Of a stretch of DNA of 26,995 bases, positions 23,035 through 26,995 are shown piece after piece; position 1 is the stretch's first letter, and each line of letters starts with the position of its first letter. Location: contig JBDUED010000014.1 of NCBI GenBank assembly GCA_040002595.1, positions 1 through 26,995 on the forward strand, in the 5' to 3' direction. The notes beneath the pieces are model-generated. The model saw only the letters and a list, made by a program, of their open reading frames with translations. It was not told the origin of the DNA and searched no databases. The position numbers and the translations under genes were made by a program. Source of the DNA: Dokdonella_A sp040002595 (GTDB lineage Bacteria > Pseudomonadota > Gammaproteobacteria > Xanthomonadales > Rhodanobacteraceae).

Positions 23035-23796
23035 TCAGTCGGGCCAACGCAATGCAAGGTGGCGATTGTTGAACGCAGGATCGTCGAGCGCCCCGGCGAC
23101 GTGAACCTGCATGCCGGCGGGTGCGCCGTCGATCTCGACCACATACCCGTCCTCGACAATGCCGCCCTGGGCCTGGAAATCGAGAAAGCGTTCGCCGAGT
23201 TCGCCGGCGACGCTGGCGGCGGCGGGTGGCACGTTGCGGATGCTCACATCGGGCCGCGCGAACTTGCGCAGGCCACGCGTGTGAACATGCAAGCGACCGC
23301 TGTGCAGGTCGTCGTCATTGCACAGGATCAACACATGCTCGCGCGGCGCAAAGGTGTCGCTGGAGAAAAACCGCCGATGCCATTCGTGGGCATCGAACAT
23401 CGAAAGAGTCTGCGGATCGATTACCGCGACACCGCCGAGATCGACCAGCGCAGTGACTGTTCCGATCAGATCGCGCAAGCCATCGAGATCGGCCGGATCG
23501 GCGAGGCTGCCGCGCAACATCACGCATTCACCGGCTTTTTTCGCGCGTTCGAACAGGAGTGAATTTTCCTCGTACAACAGAGCGCCGAGGGTGCCTGCAA
23601 GCGGATAGCCGTCCCATTTCATCAGTTCGCGGTTGACGTAGCGCACCACCTCGATGCCGGGCGGCGTGCCACGCGTGCGGTATTTCGGCGCATCGATCGT
23701 GAAGTCCTTGTCAAAGTCGCCGAACACGAACCACAGCAGAAACGCCTGCTCACGACTGTCGCGCCACTGCGAGCGCGGCCAATTCGGGGTACTCAT
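23035..23796 (-). CDS. Conserved-looking protein of unknown function downstream of tdk
   Basis: A 253-residue soluble protein with no signal peptide or membrane helix. I do not recognise the family with confidence. The central part (about residues 82-140) has regular strand/helix alternation ending in TALVDLGGVAVIDPQTLSMF, faintly reminiscent of DUF4261-like proteins. N-terminal features are DFTIDAPKYRTRG and VRYVNRELMKWDGYP. It starts by ATGA overlap with the tdk stop, so it is probably translated from the tdk mRNA. Coding quality looks ordinary for the region: it reads as a normal protein, unlike the arginine-rich frames on the other strand. It ends 45 bases from mutM (convergent). Confidence 0.8.
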   Translation of the reverse strand: MSTPNWPRSQWRDSREQAFLLWFVFGDFDKDFTIDAPKYRTRGTPPGIEVVRYVNRELMKWDGYPLAGTLGALLYEENSLLFERAKKAGECVMLRGSLADPADLDGLRDLIGTVTALVDLGGVAVIDPQTLSMFDAHEWHRRFFSSDTFAPREHVLILCNDDDLHSGRLHVHTRGLRKFARPDVSIRNVPPAAASVAGELGERFLDFQAQGGIVEDGYVVEIDGAPAGMQVHVAGALDDPAFNNRHLALRWPD

Positions 23797-24434
23797 CGCG
23801 GCGTCTCCCTCGTGTTGAACGGCAATACCGGTTGTTGCAATTGGACGCGGCCTTCGCCAGACATGATCTTCTTGAATTCAGGCCGACTGACCGAGACATA
23901 GCGTTCGTTGCCGCCGACCTCGACCTGCGGCCCGTCGGTGACGGCGCGGCCGTGCTCGTCGACGCGCACCACCATCGTCGCTTTCTTCCCGCTGTGGCAA
24001 ATGGTCTTGATCTCGATCAGGTTGTCGGCCCAGGCGAGCAGGTACTGGCTGCCTTCGAACAGTTCGCCACGAAAATCCGTGCGCAGGCCATACGCCAACA
24101 CCGGAATGCCGAGTGCATCAACCACATCACTCAGCTGCCACACCTGCGATCGGGTGAGGAACTGCGCCTCGTCGACAAGCATGCAATCGAGCTTGCCGTG
24201 GGCGGCGACATCGTTGTGTGCCACCTCGAGCAAGTCGTCGTCGCGCGTGAACCGGCGTGCATCCGCCCGCAAACCTATGCGCGAGGCGACAACCGCGTCG
24301 TCGCTGCGCGTATCGAGCTGCGGGGTCAGGATCAGCGTGCGCATGCCGCGCTCGTGATAGTTGTACGCGCTCTGCAGCAAGGTGGTGGTCTTGCCGGCGT
24401 TCATCGCCGAATAATAGAAATAGAGTTTGGACAT
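23793..24434 (-). CDS. tdk: Thymidine kinase
   Basis: A 213-residue type II thymidine kinase for pyrimidine salvage. Walker A is SAMNAGKTT (9-17), the Walker B-like DEAQFL is at 88-93 with the catalytic Glu, and YGLRTDFRGELFEGSQYLLAWAD spans about 115-137. The nucleoside-binding lasso GGNERYVSVSR is near 174-184. The zinc-ribbon cysteines of the E. coli enzyme are mostly replaced: CHSG in place of CHCG, and SRPE in place of CRKH. The ATG at 24434 (MSKLYFYY) is the homology start; an open extension to 24536 contains the heptamer leader and is not considered coding. Confidence 0.95.
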   Translation of the reverse strand: MSKLYFYYSAMNAGKTTTLLQSAYNYHERGMRTLILTPQLDTRSDDAVVASRIGLRADARRFTRDDDLLEVAHNDVAAHGKLDCMLVDEAQFLTRSQVWQLSDVVDALGIPVLAYGLRTDFRGELFEGSQYLLAWADNLIEIKTICHSGKKATMVVRVDEHGRAVTDGPQVEVGGNERYVSVSRPEFKKIMSGEGRVQLQQPVLPFNTRETPR

Positions 24435-24444
24435 TGAAGAGCAC

Positions 24445-24465
24445 GGCTGAAGGCTGAGGGCTGAG
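24445..24465. repeat. Three tandem heptamers upstream of tdk
   Basis: On the plus strand GGCTGAA, GGCTGAG and GGCTGAG follow one another without gaps. On the tdk sense strand these read CTCAGCC CTCAGCC TTCAGCC and lie 11 bases before the start codon, in the expected 5' leader. Confidence 0.8.
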
Positions 24466-24568
24466 GGTGGCGTTGCCCGACCCTCGTCGCTGCTGGCACT
24501 GGCGATGAAATCCATCTGCCGCGAAAATGCCCGCACGGCAACAGTATCGCATTGCGGCTGCGCCGATC

Positions 24569-24589
24569 CTCAGCCTTTGATCCCCAGCC
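24569..24589. repeat. Degenerate heptamers upstream of rep
   Basis: CTCAGCC (24569-24575) and CCCAGCC (24583-24589) are in 7-base phase, separated by TTTGATC, and end three bases before the rep start codon. In the rep sense direction they match the unit found upstream of tdk. Confidence 0.6.
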
Positions 24590-24592
24590 CTC

Positions 24593-26569
24593 ATGCTGAA
24601 CCCCCAACAACGCATCGCGGTCGACTACTGCGATGGCCCTTTGCTCGTACTTGCCGGCGCAGGTTCGGGCAAGACGCGCGTGATCACCGAGAAGATCGCG
24701 CACCTCATCAAGCACAAGACGGCACCGGCGGCGAAGATTGCGGCAATCACGTTTACCAACAAGGCGGCGCGCGAAATGCGCGAGCGCGTTGGAAAGCTGG
24801 TGTCCGGCGTCGCTGCGGAAGGGCTGACGGTGTGCACGTTCCATGCGCTGGGACTGAGGTTCCTGCAGATCGAGCACGCGCGCGCAAACCTGCGTCGCGG
24901 TTTTTCGGTTCTCGACGCCGACGATACGCACGGCATTATCAAGGACCTCGCACCGAAGGGCATGAAGCCGGACGGTTTGTTCGCGTTGCAGTCGCTGGTG
25001 TCGCGCGCCAAGAACGAAGGTTTGACGCCCGCACAAGCAGCTACGTGCGCAAGCAGTGCCCGCGAGCGCGAGGCAGCGGAAATCTACGCCAATTATCAGA
25101 AGCGCCTGGGCGCGTTCAATGCGGTCGACTTCGACGATCTGATTCGCTTGCCGCTGGCTGTGCTCGATGCGGATGAAGAGGCGCGTCTGGGCTGGCGTGA
25201 GCGCTTGCGCTACCTTCTCGTCGACGAATACCAGGACACCAACACGGCGCAGTACCGGCTGGTCAAGATGTTTGCCGGCGATCGCGGCGCGTTTACTGCA
25301 GTCGGAGATGACGATCAGTCGATCTATTCGTGGCGCGGCGCGAATCCAGAGAATCTATCCGAACTTTCGCGCGACTATCCGAACCTTAAAGTCGTGCGGC
25401 TGGAGCAAAATTACCGCTGCGCGCGACGCATCTTGCGCGTCGCAAATGCACTGATCGCCAACAACGCGCACGTGTACGAAAAAAAGCTCTGGAGCCAGCA
25501 GGAGGAAGGGTCGCCGATCCGGGTGATCGAATGCCGCGACGACGAACACGAGGCCGAGTGCGTCGCCGGCGCGATTGCGCATCTGGCGCAGAAGCACGCT
25601 ACGCCTTGGCACGAATTTGCGGTGCTCTATCGCGGCAATCACCAATCGCGCGCGCTGGAAAAAGCCTTGCGCCTTGCGCGTGTTCCCTATCACGTGACCG
25701 GTGGCACCGCCTTCCTCGATCGGGCGGAGGTCAAGGACCTGCTCGCGTATCTGCGCCTTATCAACAATCCTGACGATGACGCGGCGTTTCTGCGTGTGGT
25801 AAACCTGCCGCGCCGCGATATCGGCGCGACGACGCTGGAAAGACTTGGCGAACTCGCCGGCAAGCGGCAGATTTCCCTGTTGCGCGCGGCGCATGCCGAT
25901 GCGGTGCTCAGCCAGCTTGCCGCGCGCGCAGCGTCGTCGCTGGTTGGTTTTTCAAACCTGATCAGCGAGCTGACGACGAAGGCTTCGCGACTGCCCGCGG
26001 CCGACCTCGTCGATGAACTCATCCGTCGTATCGGCTACGTTGAGCACATCGCAAGCCAGATAAAGGAGCCGGCATTGCGCGAACGGCGCATCGATAACCT
26101 CAAGGAATTGTCGAGCTGGTTTCGCGCGATGGACAAGAACGGCGCGGCCGGCGATCTAGCCGCACAACTCTCCCTGTTGAGTCACGGCGATCGCGATGAT
26201 CCGGGCAATGCGGCGCGCCTGATGACGCTGCATTCGGCCAAAGGTCTGGAATTTCGCTTTGTGTTTCTGGTCGGTGTCGAAGACGGCACCTTGCCGCACG
26301 AAGGCAGCCTCGCCGACGGCCGTGTCGAAGAGGAACGCCGCCTGATGTACGTCGGCATCACGCGCGCGAAGGAGCAACTCACGCTGTCGTTCGCGAAACG
26401 CAAGAGACGCTTTGGCGAAATTCTCGCCAACGAGCCCAGCCGTTTCCTGAAGGAACTGCCAGGCGACGATTTGCATTGGTCAGGCCGCGATGTCGAGCAG
26501 GACGCCATTCTGAAGAAAGATCTGGCTTCGTCGCATATCGCGCGGCTGTCGAGCTTGCTCGCCGATTAG
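24593..26569 (+). CDS. rep: ATP-dependent DNA helicase Rep
   Basis: A 658-residue superfamily 1A 3'-5' helicase of replication restart and fork progression. Motif I is AGAGSGKT (about 21-28), Ia is ITFTNKAA, II is DEYQDTN (about 211-217), III is GDDDQSIYSWRGA, IV is LEQNYR, V is LMTLHSAKGLEF and VI is RLMYVGITRAKEQL. Length is close to E. coli Rep (673) and shorter than UvrD/PcrA (about 720). The end SRFLKELPGDDLHW is Rep-like, which supports Rep over UvrD. The ATG at 24593 has no Shine-Dalgarno; instead CTCAGCC-like heptamers sit directly in front. It diverges from tdk. Confidence 0.93.
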   Translation: MLNPQQRIAVDYCDGPLLVLAGAGSGKTRVITEKIAHLIKHKTAPAAKIAAITFTNKAAREMRERVGKLVSGVAAEGLTVCTFHALGLRFLQIEHARANLRRGFSVLDADDTHGIIKDLAPKGMKPDGLFALQSLVSRAKNEGLTPAQAATCASSAREREAAEIYANYQKRLGAFNAVDFDDLIRLPLAVLDADEEARLGWRERLRYLLVDEYQDTNTAQYRLVKMFAGDRGAFTAVGDDDQSIYSWRGANPENLSELSRDYPNLKVVRLEQNYRCARRILRVANALIANNAHVYEKKLWSQQEEGSPIRVIECRDDEHEAECVAGAIAHLAQKHATPWHEFAVLYRGNHQSRALEKALRLARVPYHVTGGTAFLDRAEVKDLLAYLRLINNPDDDAAFLRVVNLPRRDIGATTLERLGELAGKRQISLLRAAHADAVLSQLAARAASSLVGFSNLISELTTKASRLPAADLVDELIRRIGYVEHIASQIKEPALRERRIDNLKELSSWFRAMDKNGAAGDLAAQLSLLSHGDRDDPGNAARLMTLHSAKGLEFRFVFLVGVEDGTLPHEGSLADGRVEEERRLMYVGITRAKEQLTLSFAKRKRRFGEILANEPSRFLKELPGDDLHWSGRDVEQDAILKKDLASSHIARLSSLLAD

Positions 26570-26585
26570 GCGTCGCTTGGTTGGA

Positions 26586-26599
26586 GCGCCGGAAGGCGC
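26586..26599. repeat. Small GC-rich hairpin after rep
   Basis: GCGCC / GGCGC with a GGAA tetraloop lies 17 bases after the rep stop, between rep and the convergent membrane-protein gene. No T-run follows, so termination is not assured. Confidence 0.35.
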
Positions 26600-26663
26600 G
26601 ATGCCCGTGCTCTGGATATCAATCAAGCATCGCCCCTTGCGGCGCACCCACAACGAGCGCGGC

Positions 26664-26995
26664 TCAGATCAATTTGGCCGCCATCAACTCACGTTTCATA
26701 TATGCGTAGTAAATCGGTGCGGCCACCAGTCCTGCCATGCCGAATGCCGCCTCCATTACCAGCATCGCGATCAGCAATTCCCACGAGCGTGCGCGGATCT
26801 GCGTCCCGACGATGCGCGCGTTCAGAAAATATTCGAACTTGTGGATCAGGATCAGGAACACCAGCGCGGCGATGCCGACGCCGAGTGACACCGACAGGCC
26901 AACCACGAAGATCAGCGTGTTGGAGATAAGGTTGCCGGCTACCGGCAGCAGGCCGATCACAAAGGTCGCCACCACCAGGCTCTTGGCCAGAGGCA
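26664..26995 (-). CDS. AI-2E/PerM-family transporter, C-terminal part (runs off the right edge)
   Basis: About 110 C-terminal residues of a polytopic membrane protein; the start lies beyond the window. The visible part has a helix beginning FVIGLLPVAGNLISNT, a second long hydrophobic helix (SLGVGIAALVFLILIHKFEYFLNARIVG) and a third in AMLVMEAAFGMAGLVAAPIYYAYMK. The order GLLP-x2-GNLISNT, then HK-x-EYFLNARIVG, then a final G-x-x-G-x3-AAPIYYA helix fits the AI-2E transporter superfamily. The substrate is not predictable. It converges on rep with a 94-base gap. Confidence 0.75.
   Translation of the reverse strand, partial: PLAKSLVVATFVIGLLPVAGNLISNTLIFVVGLSVSLGVGIAALVFLILIHKFEYFLNARIVGTQIRARSWELLIAMLVMEAAFGMAGLVAAPIYYAYMKRELMAAKLI

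Noticed and set aside
24445..24589. Heptamer repeats as a CRISPR or mobile-element trace
   Set aside because: The units are only 7 bases, have no spacers, no terminal repeats and no transposase nearby.

Overview
The window is high-GC, densely coding DNA from a gammaproteobacterium, most probably of the order Xanthomonadales (Lysobacterales; the Rhodanobacteraceae are plausible). The strongest taxonomic pointers are a xanthomonadin/aryl-polyene type gene set with an XanB2-like chorismatase and a flavin halogenase, the character of the Tdk, MutM and Rep proteins, and a Gld-type ABC system beside mutM. This placement is inferred from protein character; no database search was run.

Region 1 (1-9179, minus strand) reads as one long, tightly packed operon. 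In transcription order it encodes a COG4648 membrane protein, a FabA/Z-like dehydratase, an LpxL-like acyltransferase, a LolA-like carrier, an MMPL exporter, a second hot-dog dehydratase, a GIY-YIG protein and a SWIM/SNF2 helicase cut by the left edge. The first six follow the G-I-J-L-M-P order of aryl polyene clusters. Diverging from it is a flavin-dependent halogenase-like gene (9221-10549, plus). Next come an acyl carrier protein (10572-10859, minus) and an XanB2-type chorismate-to-hydroxybenzoate enzyme (10966-11961, plus). Together they look like starter-unit supply, carrier, tailoring, halogenation and export for a membrane pigment. The ketosynthases, ketoreductase, acyl-ACP ligase and thioesterase are absent.

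Region 2 (12019-17092, plus) is a periplasmic redox and one-carbon block. It holds a monohaem cytochrome c resembling the methanol-dehydrogenase partner family, a seven-repeat YVTN beta-propeller, glutathione-dependent formaldehyde dehydrogenase (frmA), a small secreted Met/His-rich EF-hand protein, a membrane cytochrome b and a Tat-exported molybdopterin oxidoreductase. A clear bidirectional terminator closes it. The quinoprotein alcohol dehydrogenase expected to partner the cytochrome is not present.

Region 3 (17183-26995) is more housekeeping in nature: a fatty acid desaturase (minus); a GldA/permease/GldG-like/DUF4340 ABC module followed at once by mutM (plus); an unrecognised gene and tdk (minus); the Rep helicase (plus); and the end of an AI-2E/PerM-family membrane protein (minus) running off the right edge. 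No tRNA, rRNA, insertion sequence, prophage or CRISPR array was seen. The most distinctive non-coding signals are CTCAGCC-type heptamers directly in front of both tdk and rep, and a 9-mer, ATTCGCCCC, recurring in three intergenic regions.
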